A DNA stretch of 64,000 bases from contig OY992834.1 of assembly GCA_963921425.1 (NCBI GenBank), forward strand, positions 11,639,271-11,703,270. Direction: 5' to 3'. Source of the DNA: Dryas octopetala (Eukaryota > Streptophyta > Magnoliopsida > Rosales > Rosaceae). The position numbers and the translations under genes were made by a program. Shown here piece by piece: positions 43,443-54,688 of the stretch (position 1 is its first letter; each line of letters starts with the position of its first letter). The notes under the pieces are model-generated. The model was not told the origin of the DNA, did not search any database, and saw only the letters and a program-made list of their open reading frames with translations.

Positions 43443-44187
43443 GAGTTAATTACACTTACACTTCTTAATGTTTATCGTCTTTTCACATACATTCATTGGA
43501 GTTTCAACAATTATACATACACCCCTTAGATTTTAAAACTGTTGCATATAACCTCTTATAGTAAGACAAAACATAATGAAAAATTATGCAAAATGTATGC
43601 TAAGGGGTTAAATGACCTAATAACATTACTCAAGGTGAAAGATCCAACCTCAATATAAATATTTTTTTTGTTTATTTATTTTTTTCTCTTGTAGAGGGTT
43701 ATATGCAATGAGTTAATTACACTTACAGCCCCTAAGGTTTATCGTCTTTTCATATACACTCCTGAGGTTTAAAAAATTACACATACACTCCTTGAGATTT
43801 CAAAACTATTACATATAACCCCTACAAGAGAAAAAAATAAATAAACAAAAAAGAAAATATTTTTATTGAGGTTGGACTTTACACATTGAGTAATCTTATT
43901 AGGCTATTTAACCTCTTAGTATCCCTTTTTGTATAATTTCTCATCATTTTTTGCTCACTATAAGGGGGTTATATGCAACAGTTTTGAAACCTCAAGGGGT
44001 GTATGTGTAATTATTAAAACTCCAGAGGGTGTATGTGAAAAGACAATAAACCTCAGGGTGTGTAAGTGTAATTAACTCTATATGCAATAATTTTGAAACT
44101 TCAGGGAGGTGTATGTGTAAATTTTGAAACCCCAGGGATGTATGTGAAAAGAAGATAAACCTCAAGGGGTGTAAGTGTAATTAATTC
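43443..44187. mobile_element. Mutator-like foldback element (MULE-MITE), outer copy
   Basis: Ends are GAGTTAATTACACTTACA on the left and its complement (TGTAAGTGTAATTAATTC) on the right. They are flanked by a perfect 9-bp duplication ttgatataa (43434-43442 and 44188-44196), as expected for Mutator-like elements. After removing the nested copy and its duplicated target, the outer element is about 366 bp. The arms are long, so the transcript would fold into a hairpin. No coding capacity. Confidence 0.88.
43710..44078. mobile_element. Second copy of the same MULE-MITE family, nested in the first
   Basis: A 369-bp element with the same GAGTTAATTACACTTACA ends, flanked by tatatgcaat on both sides (43700-43709 and 44079-44088). 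That string is one copy of host sequence belonging to the outer element. It is the same size as the outer element (about 366 bp), so the pair records self-insertion. Confidence 0.85.
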
Positions 44188-44196
44188 TTGATATAA

Positions 44197-45645
44197 TCAT
44201 ATAAACGACAGTTATTAGTAAAAAAAAATAAAGAAAAATAGACCAACAAAAATAAAACTAATAAATTTAAGAAACTATTTTTTTTTTTGGCCAAGAAATT
44301 TAAGAAACTATAAATACAAACAAAACAAAACAAAAAACCTAGAAGGGTGAAACCTCAAACGGCCAACCTCACTCCACTGCCCACCCCCGCCACCAATGGT
44401 TCGACTTCAACCCCACACAGTTAGCGCCTCTTCATCTCTTTCTTTACACCCCCTTATTGATGAACGAATCAGGGTGTGATTGAGCAATTTTACCACTTAA
44501 TAATTAGTTACCTAAGTTGATCAATTTTAGCAAAAAAAAAAAACAAAAGGACTTGACGGTAATGATTAAATTAGAAAATTAAATAAGTTTGAGAATTGTA
44601 GAATATAAAAAAAGAACCAAAGCGGGAATCATGGACAAGTTTGGTGACTATTGTTCCAATTAGTCCTAATATATAAGAGCATGGTATTCTAGATTTTTGG
44701 CAAGTTTTTTTGTTGAGACCCCTCTAATTTTCCTCGACCATGGTCCATACACGCTAATATATATCAATGGTATTTATTTAGAAAATCTTTGGATAATTAG
44801 TCATCCAATGTAATATAGTACATGTTATGTATCTCACTTAGAACTACCTCAATAGCATATGGTGACATAGTCTTGAGTGGTCGTATCATGATACAACTTT
44901 CCTATCCAAGACTTTGTCCATGGCTACACATAGGGGAGAGAAAATAGCTAAAGAAAAAGGTGTTACATTGCATAAGATGAAAATATCACATGGGCTGTAG
45001 CTAAGCGTGGAACCATGCCATGATTGATCAATTCATTTTTGCAAGAGACCCTACCACGCACCCTAACATCATTTTGTATTTTGCTTCCTTATTATTAAAG
45101 CCTCCAAATTGGAGTTATGGTCCACACGCATGGGTCTCCAATGCTCACTTTATATTGGGGTGAGTTTGGCATGCGATCGTAGCACAATAAGTAATCTATT
45201 CTTCTCATTATACTATTTAGGCAAAAGGAGTGTGTGTGTGTGTGTTTTTTTTTTTTTTTTGGTACTGAAAAAGGAGCGTGCTTTGATAGGGAACCAAAAA
45301 ACTAATCCAATTGTATAATCTATACTGATCGAGTAATAAAGAAAAATTAGCATGCAAATTAACATTCATTCTTCTATATATGATAACCACACTTTTTCAC
45401 GTGTGACACTTTTAACATATATATACTATAGAGAAATATACTAAACCAATATATAATTAGTTCGTGAAAATAGGAAATTTATGAAATATGCAAAACTTGA
45501 AGTTAGCTCTTTTAATTTGATTTATATGAAATATCACTAAATCAAAATTCGACTCTCACATATATACCCAGCCAAAAAAAAAAAAAGGTTAAACTCTCAA
45601 GTACATTCCTCATGTTTTTTATTGAAATTAAATATATATATATAT
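44197..45645. other. Intergenic region
   Basis: No gene supported. It holds a short (GT)n run at 45231-45244 next to a T tract. A 27-codon open stretch at 44397-44480 has a favourable start context (ccaccaatgg), but no downstream exon was recognised. Confidence 0.5.
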
Positions 45646-46339
45646 GGAGGTGATTTTCGCACTCTTCTTTTTTTATTAAGCTATCATGCATCATACATGT
45701 AACATTCATTTTTTTAAAAATCAAATATGCTACAAATTAGCAGTGGTTGCTATGGGAACATTTTTCTTGGTAGTATCAAAAGACCAAAAAATGAGGGAAT
45801 GGACTAATTGAAAACCCCAATTAATTTCATAACACAAAACCCACCATCAAAGAAGAAGAAGATACATAAATCATGACCTTCATGAAGAAAACGAAAAAAA
45901 AATGACAGGCTAAATATTTTCCTAATGAAAGTATAGAATGATGATTGAAAGCACGTAAAAGACTGGTTCACATAAATCATGACTCTCATGAAGAAAAAAA
46001 AAAAATATATGACAAGCTAAATATTTTCCTAATGAAAGTATAAAATGATGATTGAAAGCACGAACAAAATTGGTTAAAAAAAAAAAAAGGCTTGGAAGGC
46101 AAAGAGATGCAATATGAAGAAGATACAATGAGGGAGAGAGAAAATTACTTATTTTTATTTTTTTAATAATGATGAGAGAATTTAGGAAAAAATAATCATT
46201 ACTCAAAGATAATTAAAATAAAAATTCAATAGTCATAAAGGGTTGATTTTGAAAAATATATAATAAAAATATACAAAATACATTAAAAAAAGGAGATAGA
46301 AGTGTAAATGGAGAAAAGAGGAGTGCGAAAATCGCCTCC
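45646..46339. mobile_element. Foldback element with GGAGG-type terminal inverted repeats
   Basis: Left end GGAGGTGATTTTCGCACTC; the right end is the complement of GGAGGCGATTTTCGCACTC, with near-perfect pairing over about 22 bp. The element is 694 bp. It sits inside (TA)n sequence, so the target duplication cannot be determined. Inside are two tandem copies of a unit of about 90 bp (45866-45955, 45972-46062). Superfamily not assigned. Confidence 0.7.
45866..46062. repeat. Internal tandem duplication of about 90 bp
   Basis: Two units 106 bp apart, each from ataaatcatgac to gattgaaagcacg, with a few substitutions and a variable A tract. They lie wholly inside the foldback element. Confidence 0.85.
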
Positions 46340-46696
46340 TTATATATATATTACTTTTACCAAATTAAAAGGAATGTGATTTTAGCCAAATTATTGGATT
46401 TTAATCGAGAATTAATTAATGGGAAAAGGACAAGATCATCTTTAAGAAGATGAATATCACCACAAAGGAAAATAAAAGAAAAGTGTCAAAGCCCATCTTT
46501 TAAGTAATGCATGTTCTCTTATCATTTGATACATAATGACTAATATAGGGGCTAATTATGAGAGATTGTGAGGATTGTTTTATAAGAGCCTTTATATTAA
46601 TTTAATGACAAATATTTTATTCACTCATGTCCATTTTATTACTTAATAACCCATTTGAAATTACTAACTCTTTAAAAAAATAAAAATAAAAACAAC

Positions 46697-47141
46697 TTGC
46701 GTAAACCCATTTTATTCCTCATCTCTTTTTTGACCTCATACGTCGATGAGTTCACTACATACCCATCTAGAATGTAGAATAGAGCTTGTGGAGCCTGCAT
46801 GTTAAGTTTAACTCTGGGATAATTAAAGCAAACAAACCAAGCACCTTATAGTTAGTCTTTCATATTAGCTGGATTCTCATTTAACATGTATTGTTATCAT
46901 ATTACAATAAAAATAAAAAATAAAAAATAAATTGCGTAAACCTATTTTATTCCTCATCTCTTTTTTGACCTCATACGTCGATGAGTTCACTACATACTCA
47001 TTTATGATGTAGAATAAAACTTGTGGAGACTGCATGTTAAGTTTAACTCTGGGATAATTAAAGCCAACAAACCAAGTACCTCATAGTTAGTCTTTCATAT
47101 TAACTGAACTCTCATTTAATGTATATTGTTATCATATTACA
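46697..47141. repeat. Tandem direct repeat, 2 x about 210 bp
   Basis: Units 46697-46906 and 46932-47141, period 235 bp, roughly 90 percent alike by eye. Shared blocks include ttttgacctcatacgtcgat and taactctgggataattaaag. An A/T-rich linker separates them. No coding frame is conserved, so this is a duplicated non-coding segment of unknown origin. Confidence 0.85.
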
Positions 47142-48079
47142 TTAAATCTTAACCACACTTTTAAACAATAATCTATATTCAATTAATAGTTCAGATTAGC
47201 AATTCCTCGTACAATTTAACACTTGATTATCTAGCAAAACAACATTTTTATTATTTTAGTTATAATTTCTTTTGTATTGTTGCTCAGACTCCAAGTATAA
47301 TGTACATCTAACCATTGCCTTTTTGTAATCTTGTTACATACTTGACAATATTTCACTCACAAACACTATATACATAGAGTGCAAGGCAGGACCCTCGACA
47401 ATTCACATCACTTTGCTGAAAACATGAATCCAATGATGCCAACCCAGAGCTATAAGCACTGTGGATATGATTATTATTTCAATGGAAGTTGACATTGACT
47501 TCTCAATTAACAAAGGCATGGGGTTTTGATGCCCCCGTTGAGATGAGTCGTGCTTGGCACATATTTGTAGGAAAAAGTAGGTTTTGAAATGAAAGGACTT
47601 GATGGTTTAGTTTGTCGGCCAAAAGTGGAGGGTGGTGGGGTGTCTGAGTTGAAGGATTTAAGGGTTTTATGGCCTCCACAGGTGACAATTCCATGTTCAT
47701 GTTTCAGCCATTTGCCAAGCACCATGATATATATGTGCATGTATGCTCAAAAAAGACCTACTAGTACTACTATGATTGATGCAAGATTAATTAGTAGCAA
47801 CGCAATGCCGCAGTGCATTCATTGTTAATTAGGAGTCAAGAAAGTAGCCAATTACAAAAGTTTATAATTTAATCTAATTGTATTCCTCTGAAAATTTAAT
47901 TTGGCAGTTGGTCACGTGGAGTACATAGAGTAAAACTTAGGTTTAATAAAGAAAGAGTTAGACATCAAAAATGTATAAATTTGTGATAAGTCCTCTAAAA
48001 ATAAATAAAAAATTCCTGATAAGTTTTTCTCAGCATTACATAATAGTGAGAGTCAAATTAACACAAGAGGTAATGTTCT
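47142..48079. other. Intergenic region
   Basis: No gene, terminal repeat or tandem array recognised. Confidence 0.5.
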
Positions 48080-48088
48080 CTTACTATA

Positions 48089-48582
48089 AGCTTTTTTACT
48101 CAAATACCACTTGAACTTTTGGGGGTGTGCTCATGTACTATCAAAACTTTTTTTCTTATCAATTTACCACATGAAGTATTAATATGTATCAATGTGGCAT
48201 CTACAATCAATTTTTCTATTAAATCAACTTTTTTCTCAAACTTCCTACTTTGCCCTTAAGTATAATTAAAAAAAGAGAAGGAAGGAGAGGAAGGGAGGCC
48301 GGCATTGTCAGGAATGGGTCGGCGTCAGGGGTGAGGGTGGGTTGGCTGGGTTTGTTTGTTTTTTTTTTTAATTGTATTTGGATTTTAGTTTTGTTTTTCA
48401 GATATTTTATTATACGAATTGACAATATTACTTTTAAAGTTAACAGAAAAATTGACAGAAATAGATGACATGTACCACATTGGCATATATTGATACTTCA
48501 TGTGGTAAACTGGCAAAAAAAAAATTTGAGTGGTACATGAGCACATCCCCTATAATGCAGATCATATTTGAGTAAAAAAGCC
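48089..48582. mobile_element. MULE-type foldback MITE, 494 bp
   Basis: Terminal inverted repeats GCTTTTTTACTCAAATA and TATTTGAGTAAAAAAGC continue imperfectly inward (tgtgctcatgtac, ttaccacatgaagtat and their complements). The flanks are a perfect 9-bp duplication cttactata (48080-48088 and 48583-48591). No transposase. The ends differ from the element at 43443, so it is a separate family. Confidence 0.88.
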
Positions 48583-48591
48583 CTTACTATA

Positions 48592-49218
48592 TATCTAAGA
48601 GCATCTCCAATAGAAGAAGCAAACTTTGCTCTTCAATTTCACTTTTGTTGAGTTATGTGGCAGTTTGAAGAATCAGATTTCCTACTTTAAAATTTTACAT
48701 TCTAACAGACTCTTCAAATCCTATTAATTTATTCTTCTCACTTTTGCTGTGTTGTAGATTATTTTTTACCTCTCCCCTTCCTTTTTAGCTTCCAATACAC
48801 CATAATTGTGTAATATTTTAATAGTGAAAAATAGTTTGACGAATCTCTCTTGCTCGGCTAATCAGCCGAATGAAAATCGGATCCCCAATTTGACAACTGA
48901 CATTGTCAAGTTTGTTGGAGAAAAATTTTCTTACGTGGCTCATCATATAAAGTTGATATCTTGATTTGAAGAGATTGTTGCTGATATATGTTGTTAGATT
49001 ATCAATTTAACACCACACAATTCAAATAAGAATCCACTTAATCAGGATTAGGTTAATAAATAACATGTTTGGGAAAAAGTAATATTCTCTTAGATATTTA
49101 GCATGTACTCAATGCCAATGTCATGGCTGGCCCGAAAGAATGTCACCAACTTTGACCTGCATCATCAAGGTAGGGGAACGGGGAGATACCATTATTAATT
49201 GATGGATAGGGAAAAAGG
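48592..49218. other. Intergenic region with a possible MITE end
   Basis: Starts with gagcatctccaatag, a phrase common at one end of plant miniature elements, but no convincing inverted partner was found downstream. No gene seen. Confidence 0.35.
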
Positions 49219-49250
49219 TTTTGGATAATGAAATATTTCATTATCCAAAA
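49219..49250. repeat. Perfect 32-bp palindrome
   Basis: TTTTGGATAATGAAAT followed directly by its exact reverse complement, with no loop. The sub-phrase ttttggataat recurs about 40 bp downstream. Confidence 0.95.
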
Positions 49251-49589
49251 TATGTGGCATTATAAATAGATTAATATGTGGCATTATGTTTTGGATAATA
49301 ATTATATAGAGTGAGTGAGTTAGTATACCAAACAGTACACATCAATCCTCCAAAATATTTTCTGGTTAGAGATGTATATTTTATGAATGAATTTATGAAC
49401 ATTTTAATTAATACAGCAAGGCAACTTTGGCAAGATTGACCTATGTGAGCAGGTCAGTGTAAACTTCATGGAAAATAATATGTGAAAACAAAAAGCTATA
49501 TTAATAAGTTGATAGCTAGCCATCTACTAATTGTTAGAAATTGTGATTATCATAGCTTAACTTCACAATGTGATTAATTTGAAAATCAA

Positions 49590-49774
49590 TAATGCTAGTT
49601 GTCCTATATTTTTTCTCCCACATTTGTATCTTATCTGATGTGTCATTATTTTACTGGAATGATATTTCCTTTTTCTTTTTTAGGTTGTATTTTTTAATTT
49701 TTAGTATCCAATGTATGAATGTTATGTAAGATAGTATAAAATTGTGGTATAAAAATGTGGTAAGTGTAGCATTA
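49590..49774. mobile_element. Probable short MITE with TAATGCTA ends
   Basis: Left end TAATGCTAGTTGTCC, right end the complement of TAATGCTACACTTACC, with weaker pairing inward. The general form resembles the element at 54253-54412. No clear target duplication was found, so the call is tentative. Confidence 0.4.
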
Positions 49775-52514
49775 CTGTTTGAAGATAATGTCATGTAAAG
49801 TGAGAAGAATATTAAATAAGTAATCGTCCAACCATGAAAATATTCTATGAAATATCTCTTTAAATTGCATGTATTTTGAGTCTAAATTTCACATAAAATG
49901 GAGGGCAAGTAACGTGAGCCCAACAAGACACAAATATAATATGACCATGATTTGTTGCGTGTGAGTGGTACTGCCTTGCATGTCACGCAATTTGGTAGCA
50001 TGTGATCTGTTAAATCTACCAATAAAGTAAAATTGAATAAAAATTATAAAAGTGACTAACTTTCCAAAAAGAAAAAAGTTCACCAAATTATTCTTATCAA
50101 GTCAAAGAAAGCCCCGGCCATCACCTTACCAAAAAAAATCCCACCCAAATAAAAGACCGACAGATTGATTATTTTTTATTTTTTGTTAATTTGGACAAAT
50201 TGATTTATAAACTTAGAAAATAAATAGTCCGGGCAATTACCACTTTGACCATATGATACTGGATAAAAGACCACTTCAAGAAACTGAGGGGCAACTTTGT
50301 TATCGAATCTACTAAAATATAAGTGTTTCACATACCGAAGAACAAAAATCTAAGAACCTTAATCGATTTCTATACAGTAATTAGCTTTCTAAAAAAATGC
50401 TTAATTTAAGAGAATTGGATGAGGCCACCATGATTAAATTAAGAAGATTGTTATTCACATCAAATACGTCCTTCCAAACTTAACTTATTTATAATAAGAT
50501 CTAATATGTATAGCAACCGGATATTATTTCAATGATATTTTTTTTCATAATTTTAGAGAAATTTCAAATTTGAATCTTCTTTTTTCTAGATCGAAAAAAT
50601 AGATATTGACATGCATTAATGTGGATAAATTTGATGAGCTTAGAGTAGCAGATGATGAGGACAAGCTCAACATACCAATCGTGAGGACAAGCTCAATAGA
50701 CCAATTCAAATGCAAAGTTTTATCACAAAAGCCTTTGGTGTAACATAAGTGAGAATATCTCACTTAATCTACTAGTGATAAACTTATTTAATGAAGAGTA
50801 CCTTCTATGAATATTTGGGCTAATCCATTTATTGAAGATTCACAAAAATTCCATCACTCATTGCAACTTTGTTTTTTGGACACACATTACTCTTTTTTTT
50901 TTTTTTCTTTACATGGACTCACATTACTCTTTGGAACTTGCATATAATTATTTATTTATTTCATGTAAGAAATTGGCTTTTGGTTGCAAGCTACAGCCTA
51001 CAAGTATCCATAATCCAAGAAAGTGATACGTTTATCGACGCAATCTTGTGATTAAAATTAGATTAAGTAAAAACTAAGTTAAGATGTGGCTGTCATGTTA
51101 TGCCCATGGCCCCATGATATCAACATTATTTTCTATTTCTCGCCAACTGAATATTGCGTGTATTTTTTATTTTATCAAGACCTTTGTCCAATGATCCAAT
51201 CATATTTCTTACACAGAAAGCAACCAATTTTCCTTTTTTTTCTATCTTTTGAGAAAAAGAAAAGCAACCCAAATTTTGAAACAGAGACATGTCTCAATAT
51301 TAATTATCTCCACAATTAGAAAATCCTATTTGTTATATTTCTAACTAACAATTAAAGAACAATAAAACTTTGTACCAAAAAAAAAAAGAACAATAAACTA
51401 AATTAATTAGAAGCTAATGATTTCCCAGGTGAATATGTTTTGTTTATCCAATGTTTTGGAGAATGCAGCCACACCTGATGGTGCTGTTTGCAATGTCATA
51501 AGGATTAATATAAAATATGAAGATTACTTAAAAATAGACATTAATTAGTAATTTAGTATGATATGAGCCAAGTACTTTGGATACAATAATTTGAAAAGAA
51601 TATCTAATGTCTAAGGGATTTTGGATTTTGGAATCTAGATCTGCAGAATCAATGTACTTTTCTAATTTAAAAATAGAAAAGGAAATTAAACATGAATCAT
51701 TATATTTAAATTTTAAAATAGACAAATAAAAGAAGTTTATTAAACTGATTAATATGTTTCAGTTTAATCTTTTATCATGCATACAATAGACAATGCAATG
51801 TACGTGTTGATTCTGTTGAAGATGGAAAAGTTAATGTTTGTCCATTGCTAATGCATAACCTTGGCATGAAGGGAAATAAAAAAAATTAATTTATACATGA
51901 AAGGAAAATAAAAAAAATGACATGGACTTATGAGATGGGAATAGACAAATGGCTGTGACAAATTGACAACCAATTCAACATTGACACAACTAGTCCTCTA
52001 TTCGATAAATTATTTTGTGTGACCGTAATACTACATGTAATAAGATAAAATTTCTTGATAAATTTAGCCACTAAATTTGAGGTGGCTAGAGTTTGAATTC
52101 AGGACACTATATATACTTCATAAGACCCCAAATCCCCTATGGCACAGAAAAGGGTTGGTGCCTGGAGGGGAATAAATGCTAAGCTAGAGCCACATGAAAT
52201 GGGCAGATCATGATACCATATAGTGGGAGATAATTCGGCATAGAGCAAAAGTAAAGAAAAGGTGTTTCCCTTTTCAGGTAGCACCCATATTGAACTAAAG
52301 TGGATGGATGGGTGTATGCACCAAACCTTCTTTTAGATTGCGTGTCACTAATTCAAGGTTGTGTGGACTTGGTTTGCAGGTTACTGACCAAACATCTTTA
52401 GGCCATGAAAAAGTCATTGAGATCACAATGTCACTCAGAAGTCAGACCCATTAGTGGGCAAGAGCTTTGTGAGTTGTGAACAACATTTTTTAGCTTTAGG
52501 TGGGCTCAATTACT
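49775..52514. other. Intergenic region
   Basis: AT-rich DNA without a supported gene. Short open frames here lack recognisable domains, splice context or good start context. Confidence 0.5.
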
Positions 52515-52523
52515 TTCCTCAAA

Positions 52524-52829
52524 AAGTAAATTATGTTTTTGATCCACTTATTATTTCATAAATTTCATTTTGATTTATAAATTTTTTAAAAGTTGTATAT
52601 TGATCTATAAACTATCTGAAGTGTTTTATTTTGGTTCAAACCGAGAAAAATAGGACAATTTTGCCCCTCAATTTTGTATCAATGAGTTGACTTTGAGAGA
52701 TAAAATTATCTATTTTGGATCAAAATAGAACATATCAGACAATTCGTAGACCAATATGAAACTTAAAAAAATTTGTGGACCAAAACAAGATTTATGGAAT
52801 AATAAGTGGACCAAACACATAATTTTCTC
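52524..52829. mobile_element. MULE-type foldback MITE, 306 bp
   Basis: Two long arms face each other (left ATTATGTTTTTGATCCACTT, right the complement of ATTATGTGTTTGGTCCACTT) and pair imperfectly over more than 100 bp. They are flanked by a 9-bp duplication ttcctcaaa (52515-52523 and 52830-52838). Non-coding. Confidence 0.8.
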
Positions 52830-52838
52830 TTCCTCAAA

Positions 52839-54252
52839 TGAGTACTTATGTAGTTATTTAGTATTTTTAATGTAAACAATCCTTTTAGTAAGAATTTAAA
52901 TTTTCTCATTGTCTTAATTATCTTTAAATTTTAATCTAAATAGTCCATTAAAATCTAAGAGTTCTCTCATTTTCTGTAGGTTTAGTAATAATACTAAAAA
53001 ACAGAACCCTTTGGATTACAAACCAAGGATAATCAAGATTAAAAGAGGATTTAGACCCTTCTAGTAGATGACCCATGAACCTATGACATCTCTCCCCTTA
53101 AAAGGAGGAAAGGTGAATTAATTGACACATTAATGATGTTGACAAAAAGAGTTTTGGCCGACAAAAATGGTATCGACCAAAACATAGTCAGATCTTCTTG
53201 CAAACATAAGAAAAAAAAAAATTAAAAGAAATGGTACTAGTGTGATGTCGGTTAAACTCCTTGAATATTTAAGTCAATTAAGTTGTAGAAAAAATCCAAC
53301 TTGAAGCTACTTGTATTTTCTCTACAACTTAGAGGTGGTACCGTGGTAGGAAGAAGGGTGAGAGAATGGCACTATAGCTAGTATAAAATAACAAATAAAA
53401 CAAAAGAGTAACCCATAAAAGGCTAAAATTTAAGGGCATATATATAATATGGTAACCATTTCACAAAAGCTTGCTTTACTTTTCACCAAAAAAAAAAGGT
53501 TTGCTTTACTTGTAAGTCCTAAAGGTCCTCCATCTCCATGCACAACAAATGGTGGAGCCACTATGTTCAAAGGTGGAGTGAACCAAAGAAGAACTTAAGC
53601 ATGAATATGTTTATCTATTTCTTAATTTTCTTGAAGATCTTGTCAACTTAGAAAGTAACAGACCCATCTAATCCAAAATATATGGTCTAATATCTAAGAA
53701 GTAATAGCAAAGTGCATTGATGATTATATGCTTTTTCATGTTGTTTCTCTATTCATGCACATGACTGAGCTTCGTTTAGTCGATGAACGAATACCTTTTT
53801 CTAATTAATCATGGATGCTACGTACCATTAACTATTAATTAGGGTCCCCATCTGTGCCGAAAGAGAAAAGGCCTGTGCTTTCTATGAACTATAGTAGCTC
53901 CATAGGCTTTATTCAAACCTTTTTGCTTGCTCTTAAAGAAATAAAAAGGAAGGAAAGAAAGCTTTTGGACTTGTGGTTATACACTTATAATAACACTTTA
54001 AAATTTAATCACTACACCCCAATACCCAAGAAAAAAATCCTAAACTTTTTTAGGGTTGTGAAGGCCAGTCGCTTGCCTCTAGTCTTAAAGGTCGGACTAG
54101 TCCCCGTGATGAGGGTTGTCCGAAATGGCCTTGATAGATGGATGCTATGCCTGGCCTCCATTTTTTTTTTTTCAGATTCTTTTGTTTTTGTAAGTTTTAA
54201 AGAAACACAAAAATAAAAGTTGATATGGGAAAAGTCCCGTACATTTTTCGGA
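52839..54252. other. Intergenic region
   Basis: No gene supported. A frame across 53854-54216 begins only at a GTG codon, shows no domain and lies in low-complexity DNA, so it is left uncalled. Confidence 0.5.
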
Positions 54253-54412
54253 AAATGCTAAAGTCTTAACTTTTTTTCTCAATATTTGTTTCTCACTTTA
54301 TATGTCATTATTTTATTGGACAAAATATATATATATTTTTTAAATTTTATTTTTAGTGGCTAATATATAAATGACATGTAAATTGGGAAAAAAAAGTTAA
54401 GAACCCTAGCAC
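54253..54412. mobile_element. Probable short MITE near the plastid-protein gene
   Basis: AATGCTAAAGTCTTAAC on the left faces the complement of AGTGCTAGGGTTCTTAAC on the right, about 160 bp apart, with further pairing of T-rich and gtcatt blocks. It lies about 280 bp upstream of the next start codon and could affect that promoter. Confidence 0.5.
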
Positions 54413-54688
54413 TACTGAATTTTTTGGGTATTTTGTGTGGTGATCAAATTTTGAGGTGCATTAGACGCACCCTAATATGAACATTCAATCATGGAAGGAC
54501 TAAAAACTTTGATCCAGTATCCTATGGGCTCAGCAGAGAGAGATTTGAGCTGGCCCAAAAGTACTGGGAAGGCCCAACCTTTTCAACCCAAATCCAAACA
54601 CTTCAAATTTATCCATTTCTCTGTATTTCAGTTACTCAATCTTTTCCTTCCTCTCTCTAGTCTCTAGAACATACACAAAATCCCCAAA

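Noticed and set aside
44397..44480. 27-codon open frame with a good start context (MVRLQPHTVSASSS...)
   Set aside because: No downstream exon or known domain could be connected. It could be a decayed first exon, but the support is too thin.
48595..48990. Possible MITE starting gagcatctccaatag
   Set aside because: The expected inverse end is not convincing; gagattgttgctgat near 48970 pairs too poorly.
53854..54216. 120-codon open frame on the plus strand
   Set aside because: It starts only with GTG, shows no domain, and is AT-rich low-complexity sequence.
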